A stretch of DNA of 64,000 nucleotides, from positions 105,756 through 169,755 of the forward strand of contig DINI01000003.1 of assembly GCA_002426755.1 (NCBI GenBank), written 5' to 3'. A model generated the notes under the pieces. The model was not told where the DNA came from. It did not search any database and worked only from the letters and a program-made list of their open reading frames with translations. Position numbers and translations under genes: made by a program. This document shows positions 8,651 through 16,641 of this stretch, one piece after another (position 1 is the first letter of the stretch; every line of letters starts with the position of its first letter). The stretch is from Flavobacteriaceae bacterium UBA5544 (lineage in GTDB: Bacteria > Bacteroidota > Bacteroidia > Flavobacteriales > Flavobacteriaceae).

Positions 8651-9157
8651 TTATTTATTGGGTTGTTTTAAGATTTTATTCGTTGTTTTTGAAAATTCGC
8701 TCACATATTCCACTTGTTCGGCACCTTTGTCAAATTGGTTGCCAACCACTCCTAACACGCTCACGTTGGAAGCTCCTTGATTGAATTTTGAAGAAAGAAG
8801 ATTTAAGGCTTCTTTAGTTTGGTTATATACCAATTGCTCTTCCTTGGTCAATTCTCCGAAGGTTTTTGGTCTATCATTATTGAACTGTATAAAAATTCCA
8901 AACATAATGACAATAACTGCTGCTACGGAAATCCATTGGTAGATATAACTACGCTTTTTTGCATGGATTGGAACTTCTTTGGTAAAGGTTTCCTCTTTGG
9001 TATTGGAAAAATATTGAAACATCACTCTGTAAGATTCCAAATGTGGCGCAATCGTGCCTTGAGCAAAATAGGCTCTCAACTGCTGCTCTTCCTTGAGGGT
9101 TGTTTCGCCATTGTCATATTTTTCCAACAACGTTTCTATGTGTTTATCTGACACCAT
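8651..9157 (-). CDS. Putative anti-sigma factor, single-pass membrane protein
   Basis: 168 aa with one transmembrane segment near residues 74-94 (WISVAAVIVIMFGIFIQF). The N-terminal cytoplasmic part contains LLEKYDNGETTLKEEQQLRAYF, a helix pair typical of small Bacteroidetes anti-sigma proteins. The C-terminal part would be periplasmic. Its start overlaps the end of the ECF sigma gene by 14 bp in another frame, a strong sign of paired sigma/anti-sigma expression. The family is inferred from topology and context, not from a firm domain match. Confidence 0.7.
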   Translation of the reverse strand: MVSDKHIETLLEKYDNGETTLKEEQQLRAYFAQGTIAPHLESYRVMFQYFSNTKEETFTKEVPIHAKKRSYIYQWISVAAVIVIMFGIFIQFNNDRPKTFGELTKEEQLVYNQTKEALNLLSSKFNQGASNVSVLGVVGNQFDKGAEQVEYVSEFSKTTNKILKQPNK

Positions 9158-9653
9158 AATTGTGTTTGTTTGTTAATTCTTCTCTTATTGTTTTTCTCGC
9201 TCTTGATAAGGCAACACGAATGGCTGTTTGGTTCATTTCCAGCATTTCTGCTATCTCTTCAAATTCGTATTGCTCTATATCTCTCAATTGCAATATTATT
9301 TTTTGTTGTTCCGGAAGCGCTTCAATTATTTTTGAAACCCAATCCACACTGTCATTCAACTCAATCTGTTTTTGTAACGATGTGTTATTGTCCTGATAAT
9401 TACTGTGAACAATCTTCAAGTTTTGTGCCTGTTTTGATTTTAATCGATCGAGACAAAAATTCTTGGTCATTGTCATGGAAAAAGCTTCAACATTCTTATA
9501 ATCTTCCATCTTCTCCTGATTATTCCACAATTTCAACAAGATTTCCTGCGTGGCGTCCTCAGCTTCTTCTCTCGAAACCAACAATCGCTTTGCCAATCGA
9601 AATACCTTGTCTTTAAAAGGCATCACTATATTTACAAAATCTGCCTGTGTCAT
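9144..9653 (-). CDS. ECF-type RNA polymerase sigma factor
   Basis: 169 aa with the two ECF domains: sigma-2 (VFRLAKRLLVSREEAEDATQEILLKLWNN, about residues 17-45) and sigma-4 with helix-turn-helix (LRDIEQYEFEEIAEMLEMNQTAIRVALSRARKTIREEL, about residues 123-160). It leads an operon with a membrane anti-sigma protein and two DUF4252 proteins. It probably responds to an envelope signal released through that anti-sigma protein. It is divergent from an S41 protease lipoprotein gene, which could be a target, but no shared promoter motif was found. Confidence 0.92.
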   Translation of the reverse strand: MTQADFVNIVMPFKDKVFRLAKRLLVSREEAEDATQEILLKLWNNQEKMEDYKNVEAFSMTMTKNFCLDRLKSKQAQNLKIVHSNYQDNNTSLQKQIELNDSVDWVSKIIEALPEQQKIILQLRDIEQYEFEEIAEMLEMNQTAIRVALSRARKTIREELTNKHNYGVR

Positions 9654-9816
9654 TTGATGATTAGTTTTTTAAAACAGGTTAGTTATTCCCGTTTCTATCT
9701 TTACGACGAACCAGTCTAAGTTTTGTTACAAATTATTTTTAATTCACAATAATGTAAGTAAATTTAAAGTTTAATAGACCAATACATTGCTAGTGAACAA
9801 GAAAAAAGACAATCCT

Positions 9817-11286
9817 ATGAGAATTTTAAAAATTACCTTCATCGCCTTTTTAGCTTTCAGTCTTACGACCAGTTGCTTTGAAGACCAAGATGATAATGCC
9901 ATTGGTGCAAGCGATATTTCTGATTTTGTTTGGAAAGGTATGAACGCGTTTTATTTATATAAAGATGAAATACCTGATTTAGCCAACAATCGATTTTCTT
10001 CAAATGAAGAATATACAACTTACTTAAATGGCTTTTCTGGGCCTGAAGAACTATTTGAAAGTGTTATATACCAAAGGCAAACAGTGGACAGATTTAGTGT
10101 AATAGTAAGTGACTATATTGCCCTTGAACAACAATTTAATGGCGTTTTTAAAAGCAATGGCCTGGAATTCAATTTTTATTACGTCCCAGGAAGTACAACA
10201 AATGCTTTTGGAATCATCCGACTTGTGCTCAATAATAGTGTCGCAAGCGGATTGAATCTCCAAAGAGGACAGATTTTTACATCGGTTAATGGCGTTACCA
10301 TGACAGCAGATAATATTGGGAGTTTATTGAACCAAGATACTTACACGTTGGACTTTGCCGATTACAATGACAACGGAACATCGAGTACAAACGATGACAC
10401 CATCACTCCAAATGGCGAATCGGTAACTTTGACCAAGCAACCTTATACCGAAAATCCTGTATATCTTTCTGAAATCATTCCTGTTAATGGTGTGAATGTG
10501 GGGTATTTAATGTACAATTCATTTAATGCCAATTACGTCAATCAACTGAATGCAGCGTTTGCCTCTTTTCAGTCCAATAATGTGCAAGAGTTGGTATTGG
10601 ATTTACGCTACAATGGAGGAGGTCGAGTAGATGTCGCCACATTTTTGGGAAGTATGATTACTGGTCAGTTCAATGGTGAGGTGTTTTCCAAACTCATCTA
10701 TAATAATGACCTTCAATCGAATAATACCAATTATAACTTTTCGAATACATTAGGGGAAGATGGGGCCGCCATCAATAGCCTAAATTTAAACAGGGTTTAT
10801 GTTCTTACTACAGGAAGTACGGCTTCTGCCAGTGAAATGATTATCAATAGCCTCAAGGAATATATTACAGTTATCCAGATTGGAGGCACAACAATTGGAA
10901 AATCACAGGCATCCATCACCATTTATGATTCTCCAGATTTTAGCCGTAACAACGTAAATCCCAACCATACTTATGCACTCCAGCCATTGGTGGCAATTTC
11001 GGTAAACAAAAATGATGGACAAGTACCTGCGACAGGACTCAATCCTGATGCTATATTTGAAGTGATAGAAAGCCCAATAAATTTTGGGATTTTAGGCGAT
11101 GTTTCAGAACCTTTATTGGCAAGAGCCATTCAGCATATATCAGGAAATGGTAGAATGAGTGAGCCAAACCTTCTAGAGTTAAATGCAATCAAAGCCAGAG
11201 TAGATACCAGGTTGCTCGAGAATGAAATGTATATTGATTCTGAAATGGCTCCTCGCTCCTTTAGAAGTCAACTCAATAACAAATAA
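9817..11286 (+). CDS. S41 family C-terminal-processing-like peptidase, lipoprotein
   Basis: 489 aa from the ATG at 9817, which begins the lipoprotein signal MRILKITFIAFLAFSLTTSC; the upstream TTG at 9787 would mask this signal. A PDZ-like part (NSVASGLNLQRGQIFTSVNGV) precedes the S41 protease core: VLDLRYNGGGRVDVATFLG, then TGSTASASEMIINSLK with the nucleophile serine, then GKSQASITIYDSPD containing the likely catalytic lysine. Such outer-membrane-anchored S41 lipoproteins are frequent in Bacteroidetes and may trim periplasmic or surface proteins. Divergent from the ECF sigma gene. A strong bidirectional terminator follows. Confidence 0.9.
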   Translation: MRILKITFIAFLAFSLTTSCFEDQDDNAIGASDISDFVWKGMNAFYLYKDEIPDLANNRFSSNEEYTTYLNGFSGPEELFESVIYQRQTVDRFSVIVSDYIALEQQFNGVFKSNGLEFNFYYVPGSTTNAFGIIRLVLNNSVASGLNLQRGQIFTSVNGVTMTADNIGSLLNQDTYTLDFADYNDNGTSSTNDDTITPNGESVTLTKQPYTENPVYLSEIIPVNGVNVGYLMYNSFNANYVNQLNAAFASFQSNNVQELVLDLRYNGGGRVDVATFLGSMITGQFNGEVFSKLIYNNDLQSNNTNYNFSNTLGEDGAAINSLNLNRVYVLTTGSTASASEMIINSLKEYITVIQIGGTTIGKSQASITIYDSPDFSRNNVNPNHTYALQPLVAISVNKNDGQVPATGLNPDAIFEVIESPINFGILGDVSEPLLARAIQHISGNGRMSEPNLLELNAIKARVDTRLLENEMYIDSEMAPRSFRSQLNNK

Positions 11287-11319
11287 AAAAAAGCCGCTCT
11301 AATCAGCGGCTTTTTTTAT
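11287..11319. terminator. Bidirectional intrinsic terminator
   Basis: AAGCCGCT (11291-11298) and AGCGGCTT (11305-11312) form a perfect 8-bp stem with a 6-base loop. An A-run precedes it and a T-run follows, so it can end both the S41 gene and the convergent TonB receptor gene. Confidence 0.9.
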
Positions 11320-13247
11320 TATAAACGAATTGTAACCCCTAAATTAATGTTTCGTCCTTTGGTGCTGTAACCAAAAAGTTCCACATAATCTTCGTTTAAA
11401 ATATTAGTGACATTTGCAAAAAGTGTCACCTTTTCTTTGACGATTTTATGACTGACATACACATCCAAAAGACTGTAACGTTTTAAGGTCACATCTTCAT
11501 TCATGAAAGTGTCATTGTTATAAACCGAATCCCTTCTATCGTCGTTATATTGATAGGATAAACTCATAAAAGTTGCATCGCAAAGCTGATAATCCAATCG
11601 TGCGTTGACTTTCAGTTCTGGGATTCGCAAGTTTAAATTTTCTTCAACTTTGGTATAGGTTGCATTTGCATTTAAAGCTAGCTTTTTAGTGATTTTATAA
11701 TTGGCAGTAAACTCAAGTCCACTTGCAGTAAATGCTTCGTCCACATTTTTATATTGATATTCAAAATTTCCCAAATCGATAAAATCAATAAAATTCTTCT
11801 CATCACGATTAAAATACACAACACTGAATAATGCTTTATCCTTAATATTAAGTTCCGCTCCAACTTCAATCGTAGTATTTTCTTCAGGTTTTAATTCAGA
11901 ATTGCCATAGGTCGGCTCGAATAATTGATACAGTGAAGGTGTAATATAAGCTGTACTATAACTCGCCAAACCTTTGATGTACCCAAAATTCAATTCTTTT
12001 CTGAAAGAAGGATTCAAGCTATACACCAAATGACTTCCGTATTCAGAATGATTGTTGAAACGTGCACCTGCATTCACATTCAATCCAAATTCGGACACAT
12101 ACACCACATTGGCATACGGGTCGATAATGGTGAACTTGGCCTCTTCTGGATTGATGCTCTGTTCAAAATCAGTACCACCAAAAGGAATTGAAAAACTTTC
12201 CATCTTGTTTTCCTGCACATTCACACCTAAAACTGTATAAAATGAATCATTAAAATTGTAACGATTGAATATATCGCCGACAAAACTTTCCGCATTGAAT
12301 TTGGCAGGGTAACTGGAAACTATCTCACGCTCGATGTTATTGTAAGCGCCATTTAGAGTGATGCTTCCATTTTTATAAGTGAATTCAGGAGCAATCCCTA
12401 GACGATATTGATTTGTCTTTGAAATGTCGTCCGTATCAATTCCAGAAAAGGCATCATCAAAATCGGCCTTGAACTTATCAAAACTTGCATAGGCATTCAT
12501 TTTAAACGCCTTTGAAAATTCATAACGCAATTTCAAATTTCCATTGATGGCATTGTATGGGTCAGATTCCGTGCCATTGGAAATGGCGGATAACCCATCA
12601 GTATATTGATTCCCGAAACTTGCTAAATAATTGAATTTATCTAACGTTCCGTTCACCGACACAGAATTTCTAAAATCCTCAATCGCGTAGTTGTTCTCAT
12701 CCGAAGTTTGATTACTTCCAACGATGCTCGTAAAATTCGCTGCGATTTTATCCTTGGAAGCGGTCTTTAATTTGATATTAATGACAGCCGTCGCCGCTCC
12801 AGAACCATACAATGTACTCGAAGCACCTTTTAAAATCTCGATACTTTCTACTTGGTCCACATTTAAAAGTCTCAAATCATAATCGTTGGCAATTTGGGAC
12901 GCATCGGTCACCGCAATACCATCAATCAGTACCAAAACTTGACGATTTCTACCACCTCTAATGTAATAAGCAAGGTTTTGCCCAGCATTGCTTTTTGTAC
13001 CGTTGATTTCAATTCCGGCTGTCGAGTTGATGATTTCAGCAATCGATTTTCCTTGTTGTCTTTGTAATTCTTCTTGGGTAATCTTGGTAATGACCTTACC
13101 TGAATTTTCTCGTTTGAGATTGAATTTGGAATCCGTCACGACGACTTCCTCTAATTGTTCCACTTTTGTGGAATCGCTTTGCTGTTGTGCAAAACCTGCT
13201 ACTGACATACCAAATGCCAATACACCAAACATTACTTTGTTGTTCAT
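11319..13247 (-). CDS. btuB: TonB-dependent outer-membrane receptor, probable cobalamin (BtuB-like)
   Basis: 642 aa with a signal peptide (MNNKVMFGVLAFGMSVAGFAQ). A TonB box-like segment (EEVVVT) is followed by the plug domain (GKSIAEIINSTAGIEI ... YYIRGGRNRQVLVLIDGIAV ... IEILKGASSTLYGSGAATAVINI) and a 22-strand type barrel ending in the aromatic-poor strand NLGVTIRL. The length is like BtuB and shorter than SusC proteins. The cobalamin riboswitch directly upstream and the divergent B12 ABC importer make vitamin B12 or another corrinoid the likely substrate. The BtuB assignment therefore rests on context plus plug similarity. Confidence 0.88.
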   Translation of the reverse strand: MNNKVMFGVLAFGMSVAGFAQQQSDSTKVEQLEEVVVTDSKFNLKRENSGKVITKITQEELQRQQGKSIAEIINSTAGIEINGTKSNAGQNLAYYIRGGRNRQVLVLIDGIAVTDASQIANDYDLRLLNVDQVESIEILKGASSTLYGSGAATAVINIKLKTASKDKIAANFTSIVGSNQTSDENNYAIEDFRNSVSVNGTLDKFNYLASFGNQYTDGLSAISNGTESDPYNAINGNLKLRYEFSKAFKMNAYASFDKFKADFDDAFSGIDTDDISKTNQYRLGIAPEFTYKNGSITLNGAYNNIEREIVSSYPAKFNAESFVGDIFNRYNFNDSFYTVLGVNVQENKMESFSIPFGGTDFEQSINPEEAKFTIIDPYANVVYVSEFGLNVNAGARFNNHSEYGSHLVYSLNPSFRKELNFGYIKGLASYSTAYITPSLYQLFEPTYGNSELKPEENTTIEVGAELNIKDKALFSVVYFNRDEKNFIDFIDLGNFEYQYKNVDEAFTASGLEFTANYKITKKLALNANATYTKVEENLNLRIPELKVNARLDYQLCDATFMSLSYQYNDDRRDSVYNNDTFMNEDVTLKRYSLLDVYVSHKIVKEKVTLFANVTNILNEDYVELFGYSTKGRNINLGVTIRL

Positions 13248-13271
13248 TTTAATTGCTAATACTCGAGAGCA

Positions 13272-13286
13272 GTATGAAAATCATAC
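13272..13286 (-). promoter_or_regulatory. Hairpin between riboswitch and receptor start, possible expression platform
   Basis: GTATGA and TCATAC form a perfect 6-bp stem with a 3-base loop, 25 bp before the receptor ATG. It is a candidate for the part of the leader that changes fold with B12 and blocks translation. No T-run follows, so it is not an intrinsic terminator. Confidence 0.4.
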
Positions 13287-13324
13287 TCCAACTTTTATCC
13301 CGAAAGTTTGACTTATGTGTTTGA

Positions 13325-13500
13325 ATTTGGCAGGTCTCCTGACTTGCGTCTTCATGTTGGTCTTCCCATCACGCAAGGCGTGACAGTGACGTGAAGTTTT
13401 ACATGAAGCTTTGTAGCTTACAGTTGCGGGAACAGTTCTGGACTTGATACTAATTATCTCACCAGATTCCCTTTTAATCTCGCCAAAACGAGAACCTAAA
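13325..13500 (-). promoter_or_regulatory. Cobalamin riboswitch
   Basis: Read on the minus strand, the leader shows the conserved parts of the adenosylcobalamin riboswitch in the right order: AAAAGGGAATCTGGTGAG, then GTTCCCGCAACTGTAAG, a CACTG B12-box segment, GATGGGAAG, and the 3' signature AAGTCAGGAGACCTGCC. The arms CTTCATG and CATGAAG can pair within the aptamer. It lies about 80 bp before the TonB receptor start and would lower receptor expression when B12 is plentiful. This explains the whole 330-bp gap between the receptor and the BtuF-like gene. The btuF side is not under this RNA, because it is transcribed in the other direction. Confidence 0.95.
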
Positions 13501-13577
13501 TTCGATGCGAAAATAAACATTTTGTTTAATGATTGAGAGGAAACTTTAAATAATCTTATTTTTGAAGTTGAAAAACC

Positions 13578-14729
13578 ATGACTGTGAAAAACATTGCTAT
13601 TCTATTTATTTTCTGTTCGTTTTTAAATTGTAAGGAAAACAAAAGTACACCTACCAAATTACCTTCAGTTGATACCGATACGCTTTCCATTTCCTACGCA
13701 AAGGGATTTTCGGTTATTAATTTTCAAGATTATAGTGTACTCGAAATAAGTAATCCTTGGCCCAAAGCAGAAAAAACGTATCGTTATGCCTTAATTCCAA
13801 AGGAAAAAGCTGCGATTTTCACTTTGAATGCTGATGAATTTGATGGTATGTTACTAACACCGATTGAAACCATTGTAGTTACATCCACCACCCATATTCC
13901 CGCTCTGGAATTGCTTGGAGTAGAAGAAACCTTGGTTGGTTTTCCTGGTACCGATTATATTTCATCGGAGAAAACCAGAATATTGATTGACAACAAATCA
14001 GTTAGAGAATTGGGCAAAAATGAAGGAATCAATACCGAAGTATTGTTGGAAGTAAATCCAAATGTTGTTGTTGGATTCGGAATTGACGGCAACAATAAAA
14101 CGTTTGAAACCATCAAAAAATCCGGGATTCCTGTGATTTATAATGGGGATTGGGTAGAATCCTCACCTTTGGCAAAAGCCGAATGGATTAAATTTTTTGG
14201 AGCATTGTACAATAAAGAAAAAGAAGCAGATTCCATTTTCAATCACATAGAAAGCGATTATTTAGAGGCAAAAAAATTAGCTGTTACAGTGAAAAAAAAG
14301 CCAACAGTATTAAGTGGCGCAATGGAAAAAGATGTGTGGTATTTGCCCAATGGAAGCAGTCCAGAAGCACAATTGCTCCACGATGCCAATGTCAATTACC
14401 TTTGGAGCGATACCAAAACCAGTGGAAGTTTGGCCTTGAGTTTTGAAGCCGTTTTTGAAAAAGCAAAAGATGCTGACATTTGGATAAGTCCTTCGTATTA
14501 TAGTTCACTAGAAGCGCTTTCAAAAGCCAACGAACATTACACACGTTTTGATGCTTTCAAAAATAAAAATGTCTATTCATTTGTGAATACCAAAGGCACC
14601 GCTGGAGGCGTCATTTATTACGAATTAGGCACCGCAAGACCTGATTTAGTTTTGAAGGACTTGGTGAAAATCTGCCATCCAGAATTACTGAATGATTATG
14701 AACCTTACTTCTTTAAACGACTAGATTAA
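13578..14729 (+). CDS. Corrinoid ABC transporter substrate-binding lipoprotein (BtuF-like)
   Basis: 383 aa. The start gives a lipoprotein signal (MTVKNIAILFIFCSFLNC), so the protein is tethered in the periplasm. It has the two-lobed class III fold of periplasmic binding proteins (Peripla_BP_2): ALELLGVEETLVGFPGTDYI in lobe 1 and DADIWISPSYYSS in lobe 2. It is followed without a gap by a FecCD/BtuC-type permease and an ATPase, forming a complete importer, and is divergent from the riboswitch-controlled BtuB-like receptor. Sequence alone does not separate B12 from iron-siderophore binding; the riboswitch tips the balance to B12. Confidence 0.87.
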   Translation: MTVKNIAILFIFCSFLNCKENKSTPTKLPSVDTDTLSISYAKGFSVINFQDYSVLEISNPWPKAEKTYRYALIPKEKAAIFTLNADEFDGMLLTPIETIVVTSTTHIPALELLGVEETLVGFPGTDYISSEKTRILIDNKSVRELGKNEGINTEVLLEVNPNVVVGFGIDGNNKTFETIKKSGIPVIYNGDWVESSPLAKAEWIKFFGALYNKEKEADSIFNHIESDYLEAKKLAVTVKKKPTVLSGAMEKDVWYLPNGSSPEAQLLHDANVNYLWSDTKTSGSLALSFEAVFEKAKDADIWISPSYYSSLEALSKANEHYTRFDAFKNKNVYSFVNTKGTAGGVIYYELGTARPDLVLKDLVKICHPELLNDYEPYFFKRLD

Positions 14730-15758
14730 TTGCACACTTCCAAAACATATCAAATTCCATTTTTGGCACTTGCAGTGTTATTGGTCATTTGCTTTTTTGT
14801 GAATATCAGCTTGGGTTCTGTGTCTATTCCGACGAAAGAAATTTTTAAAAGTTTAACTGGAAACATCGACAACGACTCCTGGCAATATATTATTCAAAAC
14901 TATAGATTACCAAAAGCGTTTACAGCAATTTTGGTCGGTTCGGGATTGGGAATATCCGGTTTGTTGATGCAAACACTGTTTAGAAATCCATTAGCAGGAC
15001 CATTTGTGCTGGGAATTAGTTCTGGCGCAAGTTTAGGTGTGGCTTTGGTAATTTTAGGTTCTGGCTTTTTTGGAGGCGTATTTACAACATTTTTAATCTC
15101 AAAATGGAGCGTTGTGATTGCGGCAAGTTTGGGGAGCTTTTTGGTACTTTTGGCTGTCCTGATAGTGTCGTCAAAAGTAAGAGACACGATGGCCATATTG
15201 ATTATTGGACTGATGTTCGGCAGCATTACCGCAGCCATTGTAAGTGTCCTCTCCTATTTCAGTTCCGCAGAAAAATTGCAACAATACATTTTTTGGGGAT
15301 TTGGGAGTTTGGGTAATTTGTCGTGGTACGAATTATTTATTTTTTCTCTGATTTATTTAATTGGAATTGTTTTGAGTATAATTTCCATCAAAGGATTGAA
15401 TACGTTGCTTTTGGGTGAAAACTACGCTAAAAGTTTAGGCCTTAATTTAAAACATTCACGATTTATCATCATTATTGCTACCAGTTTGCTTGCCGGAACC
15501 ATTACTGCCTTTGCAGGACCAATCTCTTTTATTGGTTTGGCAATTCCACATTTGACGCGACAGATTTTTAACACCTCAAATCATAAAATACTATTGCCAG
15601 CCGTTTTTTTATTTGGAGCCATTGTGATGCTAGTTTGCGATTGCATAGCCCAACTCCCTACTAGTGACTATACATTACCAATTAATGCCATTACATCGTT
15701 GGTTGGTGCTCCAGTGGTGATTTGGTTATTGGTCAGAAAGCGCAAGATGATTTTTTAA
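14730..15758 (+). CDS. FecCD/BtuC family ABC transporter permease
   Basis: 342 aa with eight to ten transmembrane helices. The family landmark GSGLGISGLLMQTLFRNPLAGPFVLGISSGASLG lies at about residues 70-103, and the coupling region AGPISFIGLAIPHLTRQIF near residues 263-283. The start is a TTG that directly follows the stop codon of the binding-protein gene (TAATTG); no in-frame ATG exists before the first conserved helices. It forms the inner-membrane channel of the B12-type importer with its two neighbours. Confidence 0.9.
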   Translation: MHTSKTYQIPFLALAVLLVICFFVNISLGSVSIPTKEIFKSLTGNIDNDSWQYIIQNYRLPKAFTAILVGSGLGISGLLMQTLFRNPLAGPFVLGISSGASLGVALVILGSGFFGGVFTTFLISKWSVVIAASLGSFLVLLAVLIVSSKVRDTMAILIIGLMFGSITAAIVSVLSYFSSAEKLQQYIFWGFGSLGNLSWYELFIFSLIYLIGIVLSIISIKGLNTLLLGENYAKSLGLNLKHSRFIIIIATSLLAGTITAFAGPISFIGLAIPHLTRQIFNTSNHKILLPAVFLFGAIVMLVCDCIAQLPTSDYTLPINAITSLVGAPVVIWLLVRKRKMIF

Positions 15759-15761
15759 CTA

Positions 15762-16556
15762 ATGAAGGATTCTAATCGACATATCATTCTTGAAACCCAA
15801 AATCTAACGATTGGTTATTCTTCTAAAAAAGAAAAAACCGTTGTTGCTTCCAATATCAATATTCAACTAAAAAAAGGGGAACTCATTGGTCTGGTTGGTG
15901 CGAATGGCATTGGAAAATCAACATTGTTGCGAACCCTTACAAATGTTCAAAAGCCGCTTGAAGGTGATGTGTTAATCAATTCGAAATCAATTTTGGATTA
16001 TCAACCGATTGATTTGGCAAAACAATTAAGCTTGGTGTTGACCGAACAAATTGCCTCCAAAAATCTATCAGTTTTTGAACTAATTGCCCTTGGCCGTCAG
16101 CCTTATACCAATTGGGTCGGAAACTTATCCGAAGAAGACATCACTATCATCCATCAATCCATAATGCAAACCAACCTTGAAGACTTAAAACATAAAAAAT
16201 GCTTCGAGTTAAGCGATGGACAGCTTCAAAAAGTAATGATTGCCCGTGCTTTGGCTCAAGATACCGATTTGATAATTCTTGATGAACCAACCACGCATTT
16301 GGATATGTACCACAAAGCTTACATCTTAAAATTGCTTCAGAAATTGGCAAAAGAAACCAATAAAACGATTTTGTTTTCTTCACATGAAATCGATTTGGCC
16401 ATACAACTTTGCGACACGATGATTGTGATGACTAAAAATGACGTCGTTTCAGGTCAGCCTTGCAATTTGATTTCAAATGGAACTTTTAACACCTTATTTC
16501 CCGAAGATTTAATTGCTTTTGATGAAACAACCGGAAGTTTTAGAATCAATAAATAA
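15762..16556 (+). CDS. ABC transporter ATP-binding protein of the B12-type importer (BtuD-like)
   Basis: 264 aa with all cassette motifs: Walker A GANGIGKST (about residues 45-53), signature LSDGQLQK and Walker B LIILDEPTTHLD, followed by the switch histidine in FSSHEI. The signature has D in place of the first G of LSGGQ, a variant seen in FecE/BtuD/HmuV-type ATPases. It starts 3 bp after the permease stop codon and completes the three-gene importer operon. It should energise corrinoid uptake from the periplasm. Confidence 0.9.
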   Translation: MKDSNRHIILETQNLTIGYSSKKEKTVVASNINIQLKKGELIGLVGANGIGKSTLLRTLTNVQKPLEGDVLINSKSILDYQPIDLAKQLSLVLTEQIASKNLSVFELIALGRQPYTNWVGNLSEEDITIIHQSIMQTNLEDLKHKKCFELSDGQLQKVMIARALAQDTDLIILDEPTTHLDMYHKAYILKLLQKLAKETNKTILFSSHEIDLAIQLCDTMIVMTKNDVVSGQPCNLISNGTFNTLFPEDLIAFDETTGSFRINK

Positions 16557-16614
16557 CCCTTCAAATCTATCAAAATCTTCCAATCGTTGGCTTCCAACTT
16601 CAGTCGAAAAAATC

Positions 16615-16622
16615 TATCTTTG
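16615..16622 (+). promoter_or_regulatory. Candidate -7 promoter element of rmuC
   Basis: TATCTTTG matches TAnnTTTG and lies 19 bp before the rmuC ATG. A TTGG at 16587-16590 is 24 bp upstream, longer than the usual 19-bp gap. Confidence 0.4.
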
Positions 16623-16641
16623 ATAAAATCCACGTTTTAAA

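Noticed and set aside
13281..13520. A 79-codon minus-strand reading frame upstream of the TonB receptor
   Set aside because: It lies over the cobalamin riboswitch; the conserved RNA parts explain the sequence and the protein has no family features.
14720..14740. A frameshift at the junction of the binding-protein and permease genes
   Set aside because: Both proteins are complete in length and motif content; the TAATTG junction is an abutting TTG start, not an error.
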